A DNA stretch of 64,000 nucleotides from Stenotrophomonas sp. 704A1 (GCF_030549525.1 NZ_CP130831.1:1017501-1081500); one strand, 5' to 3'; counted from the first letter of the stretch, positions 26,325-36,904 are shown. Made by a program: numbers and translations. Notes: generated from the sequence alone by a model not told the origin.

Positions 26325-28367
26325 ATGTCCTATCTCGTCCTTGCCCGCAAGTGGCGTCCCAAGCGTTTTGCCGAGCTGGTAGGCCAGGAACACGTGGTCC
26401 GTGCGCTCAGCAATGCGCTGGACAGCGGCCGGGTCCACCATGCGTTCCTGTTCACCGGCACCCGCGGCGTGGGCAAGACCACCATCGCGCGCATCTTCGC
26501 CAAGTCGCTGAACTGCGAGCAGGGCACCAGCGCCGACCCGTGCGGGCAGTGCGCGGCCTGCCTGGACATCGACGCCGGCCGCTACATCGACCTGCTGGAA
26601 ATCGATGCCGCGTCCAACACCGGCGTGGACGACGTGCGCGAGGTGATCGAGAACGCGCAGTACATGCCCTCGCGTGGCAAGTACAAGGTGTACCTGATCG
26701 ACGAAGTGCACATGCTGTCCAAGGCGGCGTTCAATGCGCTGCTGAAGACGCTGGAAGAACCGCCGGAGCATGTGAAGTTCCTGCTGGCCACCACCGACCC
26801 GCAGAAGCTGCCGGTCACCGTGCTCAGCCGCTGCCTGCAGTTCAACCTCAAGCGCCTGGACGAGGACCAGATCCAGGGGCAGATGACCCGCATCCTCACC
26901 GCCGAGGACATCGAGTCCGATCCGACCGCCATCGTGCAGCTGGCCAAGGCGGCCGATGGCAGCCTGCGTGACGGGCTGTCGCTGCTCGACCAGGCCATCG
27001 CCTATGCGGGCGGGGCGCTGCGCGACGAAGTAGTGCGCACGATGCTGGGCACGGTTGATCGCACCCAGGTTGCCGCCATGCTGAACGCGCTGGCCGAAGG
27101 CGATGGCCCGCGCCTGCTGCAGGTGGTCGCCGCGCTGGCCGAGTTCTCGCCGGACTGGAGTGGCGTGCTCGAAGCGCTGGCCGAAGGCCTGCACCGCATC
27201 CAGGTGCAGCAGCTGGTGCCGGGCGCCGCTGCCGCTGCCGAAGGCCTGGACGCCCGCGCGTTCGCCGAGCGCCTGCGCCCGGAAGTGGTGCAGCTCTGGT
27301 ACCAGATGGCCCTGAATGGCCGCCGCGACCTGCCGCTGGCGCCCAGCCCGCGCGCGGGTTTTGAAATGGCCGTGTTGCGCATGCTGGCGTTCCGTCCGGC
27401 TGCCGCGGTGCCGTCGGTGCCGCGCAGCCCTGACGCCAGCGGCAGCAGCGCGCCGAGCGGTGGGGCCCCGACCGGCAACGCTGGCGCGGGCAGTCACGCA
27501 GGGGCCGCGCCGGCCGCCGCCGCACCGGCACCCGCCGCAGCGATGCCGGCCGCGGTGGCCGCGCAGACGCCGCCGCCGGTGCCGCAGCGCGAACCCGAAC
27601 CGGAGCCGGAACCGGCCCGCGAACCCGATCCCGTACCGGAACCCGAGCCGGTTCCGGTGGAGGAGCCGGTATCGCCGCCGCCGCTCAAGGCGCAGCCGAC
27701 GACCGGGGCCGCCCCGGCATCCACCGACGCCGACGACCTGCCGCCCTGGGCGACTGCCGAGGCTGACGCCCGCGACGAGGCCCTGGTGGCCGAGCACGCG
27801 ACGCCGGAGGCGGCCATGGTCGCGCCCTGGCAGGAACCGCCGACGCCCGCACCGCCGCCGCAGGAGGCCGCAGTGGCCACGCCCGCGCAGGCGTTCCGTA
27901 CCGAGGGCATCGCGATCACGCCGCCGGCGGCGTCGAAGGACGCCGCTGTGGTGGGCGCTGTCAGTGAGCTGGCCTGTGCCGAGGATTGGCTCGATCTGGT
28001 TGCCAACAGTGGCCTGAGCGGGCCGTCGCGGCAGCTGGCCGCCAACGCGGCCTTCATCAGCTGCGAGCACGGGGTCTTGAAACTGGGCCTTTCGCCCGGA
28101 TTTGAGTATCTGCGTTCCGAACGCGCGCTGGCCGCCCTGGGCGGGATGCTGGACAAGGCCCTGCAGCAGGCGCCGAGGATCGTGGTCGAGACCGTGGAAA
28201 CCGCCCAGGTCCCGGCCGAGACCCTGCACCAGCGGGCCGATCGCCAGCGTGGCGAGCGGCAGCAGGCCGCCGAGGCCACATTCATGGACGATCCGGAAGT
28301 CCAGCTGCTGATCCAGCAGCACGGCGCCCGGGTTGTTTCCGATTCCATCCGTTCTTTTGACGAGTAA
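26325..28367 (+). CDS. dnaX: DNA polymerase III subunits gamma/tau
   Basis: Clamp-loader ATPase that loads the beta clamp and, as tau, ties polymerase cores to the helicase. 680 residues from ATG 26325 (MSYLVLARKWRP, the conserved family start; in-frame ATGs at 26295 and 26310 are less likely). Walker A GTRGVGKTT (45-53), zinc cysteines 64, 73, 76 and 79, Walker B with DEVHML, and the SRC sensor in VLSRCLQF are all present. After about residue 365 comes a long Ala/Pro/Glu linker, then a tau C-terminal domain (EDWLDLVANSGLSGPSRQLAAN...). No A-AAA-AAG-type slippery site for gamma was seen. First gene of dnaX-ybaB-recR. Confidence 0.96.
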   Translation: MSYLVLARKWRPKRFAELVGQEHVVRALSNALDSGRVHHAFLFTGTRGVGKTTIARIFAKSLNCEQGTSADPCGQCAACLDIDAGRYIDLLEIDAASNTGVDDVREVIENAQYMPSRGKYKVYLIDEVHMLSKAAFNALLKTLEEPPEHVKFLLATTDPQKLPVTVLSRCLQFNLKRLDEDQIQGQMTRILTAEDIESDPTAIVQLAKAADGSLRDGLSLLDQAIAYAGGALRDEVVRTMLGTVDRTQVAAMLNALAEGDGPRLLQVVAALAEFSPDWSGVLEALAEGLHRIQVQQLVPGAAAAAEGLDARAFAERLRPEVVQLWYQMALNGRRDLPLAPSPRAGFEMAVLRMLAFRPAAAVPSVPRSPDASGSSAPSGGAPTGNAGAGSHAGAAPAAAAPAPAAAMPAAVAAQTPPPVPQREPEPEPEPAREPDPVPEPEPVPVEEPVSPPPLKAQPTTGAAPASTDADDLPPWATAEADARDEALVAEHATPEAAMVAPWQEPPTPAPPPQEAAVATPAQAFRTEGIAITPPAASKDAAVVGAVSELACAEDWLDLVANSGLSGPSRQLAANAAFISCEHGVLKLGLSPGFEYLRSERALAALGGMLDKALQQAPRIVVETVETAQVPAETLHQRADRQRGERQQAAEATFMDDPEVQLLIQQHGARVVSDSIRSFDE

Positions 28368-28373
28368 GACGAC

Positions 28374-28694
28374 ATGCGCGGCAACATCGCCCAACTGATG
28401 CAGCAGGCCCAGAAGATGCAGGAAAACCTGCAGAAGGCCCAGGAAGAAATCGCCAAGATCGAAGTGACCGGCAGTGCAGGTGGCGGCATGGTCAGCGTGA
28501 CCCTGACCGGCGCCAAGGAATGCCGCAAGGTGCGCATCGACCCGTCGCTGACCAGCGATCCGGAAATGCTGGAAGACCTGATCGCGGCAGCCTTCAACGA
28601 TGCGTCCAACAAGATCGACGCCGAATCCAAGTCGAAGATGGGTTCGGCCACCGCCGGCATGCAGCTGCCGCCGGGCATGAAGCTGCCGTTCTGA
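28374..28694 (+). CDS. ybaB: Nucleoid-associated protein, YbaB/EbfC family
   Basis: 106-residue DNA-binding homodimer that coats the nucleoid. The N-terminal amphipathic helix ([28 protein letters not shown]), the [24 protein letters not shown] sheet and the Met/Pro-rich end ([12 protein letters not shown]) are family hallmarks. It starts 6 bp after dnaX stops and is followed by recR, the widespread dnaX-ybaB-recR order, so it is cotranscribed with the replication and repair genes. Confidence 0.96.
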   Translation: MRGNIAQLMQQAQKMQENLQKAQEEIAKIEVTGSAGGGMVSVTLTGAKECRKVRIDPSLTSDPEMLEDLIAAAFNDASNKIDAESKSKMGSATAGMQLPPGMKLPF

Positions 28695-28740
28695 TCACCG
28701 GCGTGGCGGCGGTCATGGCCGCTGCCACGCAGTCGCCGGC

Positions 28741-28786
28741 GTCGAGCCCGCTCGACCCCTCCAGGCACCCGTCGAGCCCGCTCGAC
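28741..28786. repeat. Two small palindromes, SMAG/REP-like
   Basis: GTCGAGCCCGCTCGAC occurs twice (28741-28756 and 28771-28786), each able to form a hairpin, in the ybaB-recR gap and followed by GCTACC. They resemble the GTAG-associated palindromes of Stenotrophomonas in degenerate form. Confidence 0.6.
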
Positions 28787-28805
28787 GCTACCGAAGCACG
28801 CCGCC

Positions 28806-29405
28806 GTGTCCGCACCCCTGCTTGAACAACTGATCGATGCGCTGCGGGTGCTGCCGGGCGTGGGCCAGAAAACGGCGCAACGCATGGCCTACCACCTGCT
28901 CGAGCGCGAACGCGAAGGCGGCCAGCGCCTGGCGGAGACGCTGGCGCAGGCCATCGAACGCATCGGGCACTGCACGCAGTGCCGCGATTTCAGCGAAAGC
29001 GAACGGTGCCCGACCTGCGCCAATGGCAGCCGCGAGCGCAGCCAGCTGTGCGTGGTTGAATCGCCGGCGGACCGCCTGGCGATCGAGAATGCCACCGGCT
29101 TCCGTGGCGTGTACTTCGTGCTGCAGGGGCGGCTGTCACCGCTCGATGGCATCGGCCCCCGCGAACTGGGCCTGGAACAGCTGGAACAGCGCCTGGCCGA
29201 GGGCGAAGTACAGGAGCTGATCATCGCCACCAGCGCTACCGTGGAAGGCGAGGCAACCGCGCACTATCTCGCACAGCTGGCCCGTGCCCGCCAGGTGCAG
29301 CCGAGCCGGCTGGCGCAGGGCCTGCCGTTGGGAGGCGAGCTGGAGTACGTCGATCGCGGCACGTTGTCGCACGCGTTCGGTACGCGCAGCGCATTCCGCG
29401 ATTGA
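28806..29405 (+). CDS. recR: Recombination mediator RecR
   Basis: 199-residue partner of RecF/RecO that helps load RecA on gapped DNA. It shows an N-terminal helix-hairpin-helix ([20 protein letters not shown]), the four-cysteine zinc finger (Cys56, Cys59, Cys68, Cys71), a Toprim domain ([13 protein letters not shown]...) and a C-terminal Walker-B-like end. The start is GTG at 28806, fixed by family alignment ([14 protein letters not shown]). A SMAG-like repeat pair separates it from ybaB, but the cluster order is kept. Confidence 0.96.
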   Translation: MSAPLLEQLIDALRVLPGVGQKTAQRMAYHLLEREREGGQRLAETLAQAIERIGHCTQCRDFSESERCPTCANGSRERSQLCVVESPADRLAIENATGFRGVYFVLQGRLSPLDGIGPRELGLEQLEQRLAEGEVQELIIATSATVEGEATAHYLAQLARARQVQPSRLAQGLPLGGELEYVDRGTLSHAFGTRSAFRD

Positions 29406-29473
29406 GGCGGCCGCCGGCATGGCCCGGCGCGACCGGCCTACAATGGGGGTGATATCTCCCGCCGAGGCCGACC

Positions 29474-29833
29474 ATGAGCAACGAAACGCTTTTCAGCAAG
29501 ATCATCCGTCGCGAGATTCCGGCCACCATCGTCTACGAGGACGATGAGGTGCTGGCCTTCAAGGACATCGCACCGCAGGCGCCGGTGCACGTGCTGTTCA
29601 TTCCGAAGAACGAGATCATCCCGACCCTGGACGACCTGCAGCCGTCGCAGGCGCACCTGATCGGCAAGCTGGCCCTGGCCGCAGCCGAGTACGCGCGCCG
29701 CGAAGGCTTCGCGCAGGACGGCTACCGGATCGTCATGAACTGCCGCGAGAATGCCGGGCAGACCGTGTTCCACATCCACCTGCATCTGCTGGCCGGCGCA
29801 CCGCTGGGCCATTTCGGTACGCCCGGCCATTGA
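29474..29833 (+). CDS. HIT-family nucleotide hydrolase (HINT-like)
   Basis: 119-residue histidine-triad protein; HINT enzymes hydrolyse purine nucleoside phosphoramidates. The triad HIHLHLL gives His100, His102 and His104, with the acceptor loop NAGQTVFH just before. Length and the N-terminal ETLFSKIIRREIPA fit bacterial HinT. It lies downstream of recR in the same direction with a 68-bp gap, so it may have its own promoter. Confidence 0.93.
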   Translation: MSNETLFSKIIRREIPATIVYEDDEVLAFKDIAPQAPVHVLFIPKNEIIPTLDDLQPSQAHLIGKLALAAAEYARREGFAQDGYRIVMNCRENAGQTVFHIHLHLLAGAPLGHFGTPGH

Positions 29834-29874
29834 CCCGGCGCGCTGCGCACGACGCGGATCGGAAACGCCGTCAT

Positions 29875-29902
29875 CAAAAAAGGCCGCCCCAAGGGCGGCC
29901 TT
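29875..29902 (-). terminator. Terminator of the moxR-slp operon
   Basis: AAGGCCGCCC and GGGCGGCCTT form a 10-bp stem. On the minus strand the second arm runs into TTTTTT, so it mainly serves the slp gene, whose stop lies 25 bp upstream. It may also stop readthrough from the HIT gene on the other strand. Confidence 0.75.
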
Positions 29903-29927
29903 CTGCGTTACGCGAACCGGGCGCGGA

Positions 29928-30455
29928 TCACCACCAGCCCCAGCCGCGGTAGCCGCCCCAGTACGGGCCGTACGGACCCGGGCCCCACGGGCCATAGGGG
30001 TAGGGCACCACATCGACCTGGCGCTGTTCCGGCCACAGGTAGATCACGTCGGCGGCCAGCTTCGGCAGGCGGTAGTCGTAGTCGCCGATGCGGGTATTGG
30101 CGTAGCCATCGATCTTGCCGATGAAGGTCACGTCGCGACCGGCTTCGAACACGGCCGGATCGTAGAAGCCGGAGCGGCAGGCGATGAAGCGGCCGTCGCT
30201 GGCGTCGGACGAGGTGGTGTTCGGTCGGCCGCTGCCGTTGAGCGGGCGCGAGATCATCTGGAAGCAGGTTTCACCCTGTCCCGGCTTGGTCTCGATGATG
30301 CGGCCGCCCCATCGGACCGGCGTGCCGACCTGCTGGGTGGCGACCGAGTCGCGCGGGGAAACCAGGCTGAACTGTCCCTGCAGCGGCTTGGGGGCCGTGG
30401 CGCAGGCCGACAGGGCCAGCGTGGCCACGGCGGTGAGGAAGAACTTGGTGTTCAT
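29928..30455 (-). CDS. slp: Slp-family outer-membrane lipoprotein
   Basis: 175-residue lipoprotein. The signal peptide MNTKFFLTAVATLALSAC ends in lipobox LSAC (lipidated Cys18). The mature domain (QFSLVSPRDSVATQQVGTPVRWGGRIIETKP...) is typical of Slp proteins; the C-terminus is a Gly/Pro/Tyr/Trp-rich tail (PYPYGPWGPGPYGPYWGG). ATG 30455 overlaps the stop of the transglutaminase gene in ATGA, so translation is coupled. Slp proteins are starvation- or stress-associated; the role here is not known. Confidence 0.88.
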   Translation of the reverse strand: MNTKFFLTAVATLALSACATAPKPLQGQFSLVSPRDSVATQQVGTPVRWGGRIIETKPGQGETCFQMISRPLNGSGRPNTTSSDASDGRFIACRSGFYDPAVFEAGRDVTFIGKIDGYANTRIGDYDYRLPKLAADVIYLWPEQRQVDVVPYPYGPWGPGPYGPYWGGYRGWGWW

Positions 30456-32401
30456 GGGGAGGCTCCGGAAGTCGGGCGATGCCTGCGCAGGTCCCGCAAT
30501 AATGGGGCGAGCTCGGTACAAGTGCCAGCGTAGCGCGCGTCAGCGAAACGCTGGCTGAGTGCGATCAGGGCCGGGTCGGCACGCTGGGAGTGCACCCGTC
30601 GTGCCCAGGCCAGCGCCGGTTCGTGGGGCTCGCGGCCCAGCCCCAGCCGCGCATAGCGACGGCCCAGCTGGTGCCAGGCGCGCAGCAGCGGGTCGCGTTC
30701 GCGTTCGCCGCGGGCCAGCAGCCAGGCCATCCAGGCCAGGGCCAGCAACGCAGCCGTCACGAAGCCGGCCAGCAGCTGTCCCGGACCCAGCTCGTCCAGC
30801 CCGAACGGCTGCAGCAACCGCTGCTGGCGGCGCGCATCGAAGGACAGCACCAGCTCGTTCCAGCCGCGGCGCATCCAGTCGCCGACCTGGCCCAGATCCT
30901 GCCAGCGCTGCTGCAGCCCGATGTCGGCGGACGCCTGCAGGCGGTCGTCGAGGGTGTCCAGGATCCGTTCCGGCGCCACCGCTGCGGTGGGGTCGATGCG
31001 CACCCAGCCGCGCTGTGGCAGCCACACCTCGGCCCAGGCATGAGCGTCCATGCGGCGCAGCACCCAGTAGTCGCCGATCCGGTTGCGGGTGCCACCGGCG
31101 AAGCCGGTCACCACCCGGGCGGGAATGCCGGCATTGCGCATCAGCACCACGAAGGCCGAGCTGAAATGCTGGCAGTAGCCGGCCTTGTAATCGAACAGGA
31201 ACGCGTCGACCGGATCGCGGCCCGCAGCCGGCGTGTCCAGCGTGTAGGAGAAGTCGGCGGCAATCCAGGCCAGTGCGCGGCGCACCACGGCGGCATCATC
31301 GCCTGCCGCCTCCTGCTGCCATTGCCGGGCCAGTGAGGCCGTGCGCGGATTGAAGCCGTCCGGAAGCCGCAGCGCGGCGCGGCGCTGGTAGGGCGACAGC
31401 GTGGCGTCGAAACGGGCGGGCGGCGCCGAATGCAGCCGCCAGCGGCTCAGCGCCGACAGCGGGCGCTCGCTGCTCAGGCTCAGCGTTGCATCCAGCCGGC
31501 TACCCGCGGGCGCGGCCGTTGGCAGGTCCAGCGCCACCAGCTGGCGACGATCGGTGGGCTCGTAGTCGATCTGGTAGTCCCAGCCCTGCGCCCCATGCTC
31601 CACCACCGCCGCAGGCAGTCCTTCGGTGTAGCGGTCGCGTGACCAGACATGGCCGTCGAAGTCGGTCAGCACCGGTCCGCGCCAGTAACGCTGCGCCGGC
31701 TCGGGGGTACTGCCGAAGAACTGCACGCGCATCGCCGGGGTGTCATCGGCCATCAGATCCAGCCACGCGTCCGGCTCCATGGTGTCCGACAGTCCCGGTG
31801 TGCCGACCGCGCGATCGGGAATGCCCCACAGCGGTGTGGCCAGGCGTGGGAACAGCCAGAAACAGGTCAGTGCCAGCGGCAGCCCGATCAGCAGCAGACG
31901 GCCGACACCGCGCAGCTGCCCGGGCAACGGTTGCGCTGCACTGCGGCCTTCCCTCTGCGCCAGGCGTTGCAGTGCGATCAGTGCACTGATGCCGGCCAGC
32001 GCCGCCAGCACGGTGGTGCGTGGCCCCTGGTCGAGCAGGAACGCGGCAAACGGGGAGAACAAGGCAAAGCCCAGCAGGCTGCGTGCGTCGCGCAGGCTGC
32101 GCAGCTCGCTGGACTTGATCGCCAGCATCGCCGCCAGCAAGGCGCAGCCGGTATCCCGGCCGGGGCGCACCGCGCCCATCTGCCAGACGATGGCCGCAAG
32201 CATGCCCAGCACCAGCAGCACGCGCACCGGCATCGGCAGCACCCGCCGCTGCGAGAGTGCCGCCGTCAGTATCGCCGCAGTGGCGATCAGCACGGCCAGC
32301 AGCGGCGGCAGCTGCAGCAGCAGGGGCAGCAGCGCCAGTGCCGCGCTGGCCAGTGTCCAGCCGCGCGCGGTGCGGTCCAGCAGCAGGGAGGGCTCAGTCA
32401 T
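30452..32401 (-). CDS. TgpA-like transglutaminase-family membrane protein
   Basis: 649 residues. About five to six N-terminal membrane helices, then a DUF3488-like region, then a periplasmic transglutaminase-like domain with the Cys-His-Asp triad visible in AGYCQHFSSAFVV, MDAHAWAEVW and RIDPTAAV, then another membrane helix (LLAGFVTAALLALAWMAW) and a DUF4129-type tail. The start at 32401 overlaps the DUF58 gene by 8 bp; a longer frame to 33079 runs through that gene and is rejected. The P. aeruginosa homologue TgpA is essential, but its substrate is not settled. Confidence 0.9.
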   Translation of the reverse strand: MTEPSLLLDRTARGWTLASAALALLPLLLQLPPLLAVLIATAAILTAALSQRRVLPMPVRVLLVLGMLAAIVWQMGAVRPGRDTGCALLAAMLAIKSSELRSLRDARSLLGFALFSPFAAFLLDQGPRTTVLAALAGISALIALQRLAQREGRSAAQPLPGQLRGVGRLLLIGLPLALTCFWLFPRLATPLWGIPDRAVGTPGLSDTMEPDAWLDLMADDTPAMRVQFFGSTPEPAQRYWRGPVLTDFDGHVWSRDRYTEGLPAAVVEHGAQGWDYQIDYEPTDRRQLVALDLPTAAPAGSRLDATLSLSSERPLSALSRWRLHSAPPARFDATLSPYQRRAALRLPDGFNPRTASLARQWQQEAAGDDAAVVRRALAWIAADFSYTLDTPAAGRDPVDAFLFDYKAGYCQHFSSAFVVLMRNAGIPARVVTGFAGGTRNRIGDYWVLRRMDAHAWAEVWLPQRGWVRIDPTAAVAPERILDTLDDRLQASADIGLQQRWQDLGQVGDWMRRGWNELVLSFDARRQQRLLQPFGLDELGPGQLLAGFVTAALLALAWMAWLLARGERERDPLLRAWHQLGRRYARLGLGREPHEPALAWARRVHSQRADPALIALSQRFADARYAGTCTELAPLLRDLRRHRPTSGASP

Positions 32402-33338
32402 GGGGCAGCAGCGCCAGCGCGCGCAGGCACAGGTGGTGGTGGCTGTCGCCCTGGCCGGGACCGATCGGCGGGTGCAGCGGCAGCAGCAGGGTGTAGCGCC
32501 GGCCCTCGCGTTCGGCGCGGTCGACCCAGCGTGCCAGCCGCGCGATGCGGGCCTCCGCGCCCAGTGGCGCCAGCGTGCGCCAGTCCAGCACCACCTCGAT
32601 GCCGACCGGCTTTTCATATTCGCGGACCAGCAGCGCATCGCGGCGCGCCGAGTGCTTCCAGGCGATGCTGCGCGGCGGGTCGCCGGCACGGTAGGGGCGC
32701 AGCTGGTGCAGCTCCTCGCCGTTGGCATGGACGCGGGTGTGCAGGGGGTCGCTGCCCTGTTCCGGCAGCGGCGGTGCGCTGGCTTCGGCCAGCGGATAGA
32801 CCAGCAACGGCTGCTCGGGCCACACCCACGACCAGGCCCGCACCAGGCCCAGCGGCTGCGTGGTGGACAGGCGGATGCGCGGCAGTTCCAGCCAGCCGCG
32901 TCGTTCGCTGGGCACCTCCAGCGCGGCTTCGCCGCGGCCGTGTGCGGGCAGGTCGATCCAGGCGTTGCTGTCGCCCAGTTGCAGGTGCAGGCCGTGGCGC
33001 GCGCGTGGATCGCGCAGCGACAGGTCCACGCGCAGGCGCAATGGTTGCCCGGCAGGCACCGGTTCGGCGGAGATCGCATCGATCTGCACGCCGGACAGCT
33101 GCAGGTGCGCGGCGATGGCGCTGGCGATCGCTGCCGACGCCAGCAGCAGGGCCAGCAGCAGCGCCGGGTTGTTGTTGTAGTTCAACGCGCCGAGCAGCAT
33201 CGCCACCAGCACCACGCTGACGAACAGGCCGAAGCGGGTCGGCAGCACGTAGATGCGGCGGCGGTCCAGCCGTTGTGGCAACGCCTCCGGCGCGCGCGGG
33301 CGCGCCAGCTGCAGCCATCGCCAGGCGCGCGGGGCCAT
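32394..33338 (-). CDS. DUF58 domain protein (MoxR-associated)
   Basis: 314 residues from ATG 33338. Two membrane helices (about 32-75; FGLFVSVVLVAMLLGALNY and LLALLLASAAIASAIA) are followed by a beta-rich region and the DUF58 motif ELHQLRPYRAGDPPRSIAWKHSARRDALLVREYEKP. DUF58/vWA-like proteins are partners of MoxR AAA+ ATPases and are often encoded next to transglutaminase proteins, exactly as here. Its stop overlaps the next gene by 8 bp. Thought to act in envelope protein assembly or stress; specific role unknown. Confidence 0.9.
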   Translation of the reverse strand: MAPRAWRWLQLARPRAPEALPQRLDRRRIYVLPTRFGLFVSVVLVAMLLGALNYNNNPALLLALLLASAAIASAIAAHLQLSGVQIDAISAEPVPAGQPLRLRVDLSLRDPRARHGLHLQLGDSNAWIDLPAHGRGEAALEVPSERRGWLELPRIRLSTTQPLGLVRAWSWVWPEQPLLVYPLAEASAPPLPEQGSDPLHTRVHANGEELHQLRPYRAGDPPRSIAWKHSARRDALLVREYEKPVGIEVVLDWRTLAPLGAEARIARLARWVDRAEREGRRYTLLLPLHPPIGPGQGDSHHHLCLRALALLPHD

Positions 33339-33340
33339 CG

Positions 33341-34294
<954 letters not shown>

Positions 34295-34338
34295 GATCGT
34301 CTCAATGTCGGGAACCGGTCGATTCTATCCATAGAGCA

Positions 34339-36180
34339 ATGCAGGGCGAACAACGCGCACGAACGATATTTCTCTGGTTATGGACGCTCGTCACAGCGGC
34401 CAAGCTGGTCGTGGCCGCTCGCCTGCCGTTGTTCGTCGATGAGGCGTTCTACTGGCAGGAAGGCCAGCATCTGGCGGCGGCCTATTCCGATCTTCCCGGC
34501 CTGACCGCCTGGCTGGCGCGGCTGGGCGTGGAGATCGGTGGCCAGCACGTGCTGGCCCTGCGCCTTCCGTTCCTGGCCATCGGTGCGCTGCTGCCGCTGC
34601 TGGTATCGCGCGTGGCCACGCGCTGGTTCGGCAACGTGGCCGGCTGGCAGGCGGGCAGCCTGACGTTGTTGATGCCGCTGTCGGCCACGCTGGGCCTGCT
34701 GGCGGTGCCCGATGTGCCGATGGCACTGGCGGCAGTGCTGTGCCTGGATGCAGGTGCGCGCCTGCTGCGCGGTGTGGATGCCTCTTCGGCGGTGAAGCTG
34801 GCGCTGGGCCTGTTGATCGGCGCGCTCAGCCACTATCGCTTCATCGGCGTGATCGGCGTGGGCTTCATCGCCCTGCTGGCGTTGCCGCAGGGGCGGCGCA
34901 TGCTGGCCGATCCACGGGTGTGGGTGGCGCTGGCGGTGGGTGTGCTGGCGTGGCTGCCGCTGCTGGCCTGGAATGCCGACAACCATGACGCCGGCCTGAA
35001 GTTCCAGGTGGTTGAACGTCACCCGTGGGCGTTTGAATGGCGAGGGCTGTGGTTCCTGGTGATCCAGCCGATGCTGGTCACGCCGATCCTGTGCATCGCG
35101 ATGTGGAAGGTGGCATTGGCAGGTACCCGCAACGGCGGCGGCGCGCGCGTGCAGTGGCGCTACTTCGGCCTGGTCGGCGGGGTATCGACGCTGGGCATCT
35201 TCGTGCTGGGCTTCTTCACCGACGTCGAGCGCATCAGTTTCCATTGGCCGTTGCCGGGTTACCTGGCCTTGCTGGTGGCGGTGCCGGTGGTGCTCAACGG
35301 GTGGCCGCGCTGGCTGCGGCGTACCGGTTGGTGGCTGGCCGGGCTGGGCATGGCGCTGGCATTTTCCTACTACCTGGTCGCATCGACCCCTTCGCTGCGC
35401 GCGCAGCTGGCCGGCGACAAGTACTACCCGCGCAACTTTGCCGGCTGGCAGCCGTTGGCGGCCGCGGTGCGCGAGGAGCTGCAGCAGATGCCCGAGGGCA
35501 GCCGCGTGCTGGCCGGCAATTTCAAGGTCGGCGCGGAGCTGGGCTTCCAGCTGGATAACGGCGACATCCCGGTGCTGCCGCATCCGCTCAACGACAAGCA
35601 CGGCCGCACCGCGCAGCTGGCCCAGTGGGGCCTGCTGCACGAGGGCGAGCGCGAGGTGCCGATGCTGCTGGTGCTGTCACCCAGCGACCAGCGTTTCCGC
35701 GATCTGCTGGCGCGCTACCACGCCATCTGCACCCAGGTCGGGCCGCTGCCGCCGCCGCGGGTGGTCAGCAACGATCATGGTTTCCAGCGCTTCCTGCTGT
35801 TCCGCCTGCCGGCGCAGCGCGCGCCGGGTCCCTGCGTGACGCCCGCGATGGCCTGGCTGGACGCCCCGTCCAACGGCCAGGTGGTGGAGGGGACGCTGGC
35901 GATCAAGGGCTGGGCATTCAAGGATGGCGTCGGACTGTCGCGCATCGAGGTGCAGGTCGACGGCCGCCCCTTGGGCGATGCGACCTACGGCCGGTCGTTC
36001 GATGTGCGGCCCGCGTGGCCGGACAGTACCGATCCACAGCATCCAGCGGTGGGGTTCGACGCGACGCTCGATACCCGCACGCTGGCGCCGGGGAAACACT
36101 GGCTGGGCCTGCGCCTGCACGGTCATGACGGCAGTGTCGAGCAATGGCAGGAACAGCCGTTCGTGGTGGAACGCCGCTGA
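34339..36180 (+). CDS. Membrane glycosyltransferase, ArnT/PMT-like (GT-C fold)
   Basis: 613 residues. About 10-11 membrane helices fill the first 370 residues; the early periplasmic loop FVDEAFYWQEGQHL carries the acidic residue typical of GT-C enzymes, and LPDVPM-like (AVPDVPMAL) follows. After a soluble region, a C-terminal Ig-like segment (AWLDAPSNGQVVEGTLAIKGWAFKD...GLRLHGHDGS) is added, unlike plain ArnT. It would transfer a sugar from a polyprenyl carrier to an envelope acceptor; donor and acceptor are unknown. Single gene, divergent from moxR. Confidence 0.82.
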   Translation: MQGEQRARTIFLWLWTLVTAAKLVVAARLPLFVDEAFYWQEGQHLAAAYSDLPGLTAWLARLGVEIGGQHVLALRLPFLAIGALLPLLVSRVATRWFGNVAGWQAGSLTLLMPLSATLGLLAVPDVPMALAAVLCLDAGARLLRGVDASSAVKLALGLLIGALSHYRFIGVIGVGFIALLALPQGRRMLADPRVWVALAVGVLAWLPLLAWNADNHDAGLKFQVVERHPWAFEWRGLWFLVIQPMLVTPILCIAMWKVALAGTRNGGGARVQWRYFGLVGGVSTLGIFVLGFFTDVERISFHWPLPGYLALLVAVPVVLNGWPRWLRRTGWWLAGLGMALAFSYYLVASTPSLRAQLAGDKYYPRNFAGWQPLAAAVREELQQMPEGSRVLAGNFKVGAELGFQLDNGDIPVLPHPLNDKHGRTAQLAQWGLLHEGEREVPMLLVLSPSDQRFRDLLARYHAICTQVGPLPPPRVVSNDHGFQRFLLFRLPAQRAPGPCVTPAMAWLDAPSNGQVVEGTLAIKGWAFKDGVGLSRIEVQVDGRPLGDATYGRSFDVRPAWPDSTDPQHPAVGFDATLDTRTLAPGKHWLGLRLHGHDGSVEQWQEQPFVVERR

Positions 36181-36218
36181 TGCGCGCTGCCTGACGCGCG
36201 CAGGCAGGCGCGACGGCC

Positions 36219-36791
36219 TCAGGGCACGGCGAACCCTGCATTGCGCAGCAGCGCGCACAACGCGATCAGGGGCAGCCCGACCAGGGCGGTCGGGTCACGG
36301 TTGTCGATCGCCTCGAACAGGCTGATGCCCAGCCCCTCGCACTTGAAGCTGCCGGCGCAGTCCAGCGGCTGCTCGGCGGCGACATAGCGGGCGATCTCCG
36401 GCGCCTGCAGCGCGCGGAAGCGCACTTCGGTCAGGTCCATCGCCGTGAACATCGTGCCGTCGCGGGCGAGGCACAGGGCGGTATGGAAGCGCACCGTCTG
36501 CCCGGCCATGGCGGCCAGCTGGGCGCAGGCGGCCGCGACCGTACCGGGTTTGCCCAGTGGCCGGCCGTTCAGGTCCGCGACCTGGTCCGAGCCGATCACC
36601 CAGGCCCCCGGATGGCGGGCGGCCACCTCGGTGGCCTTGGCTGCCGCCAGGCGCGCCGCCAGCGCAGGCGGCGCCTCGCCGGCCCGCGGGGTCTCGTCCA
36701 CGTCCGGAGCAGCGCAGTCGAAGGGCAGGCCCAGCCGTTCCAGCAACGTGCGGCGGTAGCGGGAGGTGGAGGCCAGGACCAGGGCAGGCAT
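36219..36791 (-). CDS. maf: Maf-like nucleotide pyrophosphatase (YceF type)
   Basis: 190-residue nucleoside triphosphate pyrophosphatase that hydrolyses modified or non-canonical nucleotides; YceF-type members prefer 7-methyl-GTP. Motifs ASTSRYRRTLLERLGLPF, GSDQVADLNG and the C-terminal FKCEGLGISLFE are typical. ATG 36791 (MPALVLASTS) fits family length; the in-frame codon at 36872 is too long. Divergent from yceD, leaving about 113 bp for promoters, the common maf/yceD-rpmF arrangement. Confidence 0.93.
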   Translation of the reverse strand: MPALVLASTSRYRRTLLERLGLPFDCAAPDVDETPRAGEAPPALAARLAAAKATEVAARHPGAWVIGSDQVADLNGRPLGKPGTVAAACAQLAAMAGQTVRFHTALCLARDGTMFTAMDLTEVRFRALQAPEIARYVAAEQPLDCAGSFKCEGLGISLFEAIDNRDPTALVGLPLIALCALLRNAGFAVP

Positions 36792-36904
36792 GCGACAATT
36801 CCGGGGCAGGGCGCGGCAGTCTGGCCCGTGCCTGCCCGCAGCAGCAAGCCCTGTGTGGCAGCCATTTGACACGGGCCCTGCCGATCCTTAGTATTCAGCG
36901 GCTT

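Noticed and set aside
26325..28367. Programmed frameshift in dnaX producing gamma
   Set aside because: No A-AAA-AAG-type slippery heptamer was seen in the region where tau and gamma would diverge, so only tau is supported.
32402..33079. N-terminal extension of the transglutaminase gene to an 875-codon frame
   Set aside because: It runs antiphase through the DUF58 gene on the same strand; the ATG at 32401 fits the family start.
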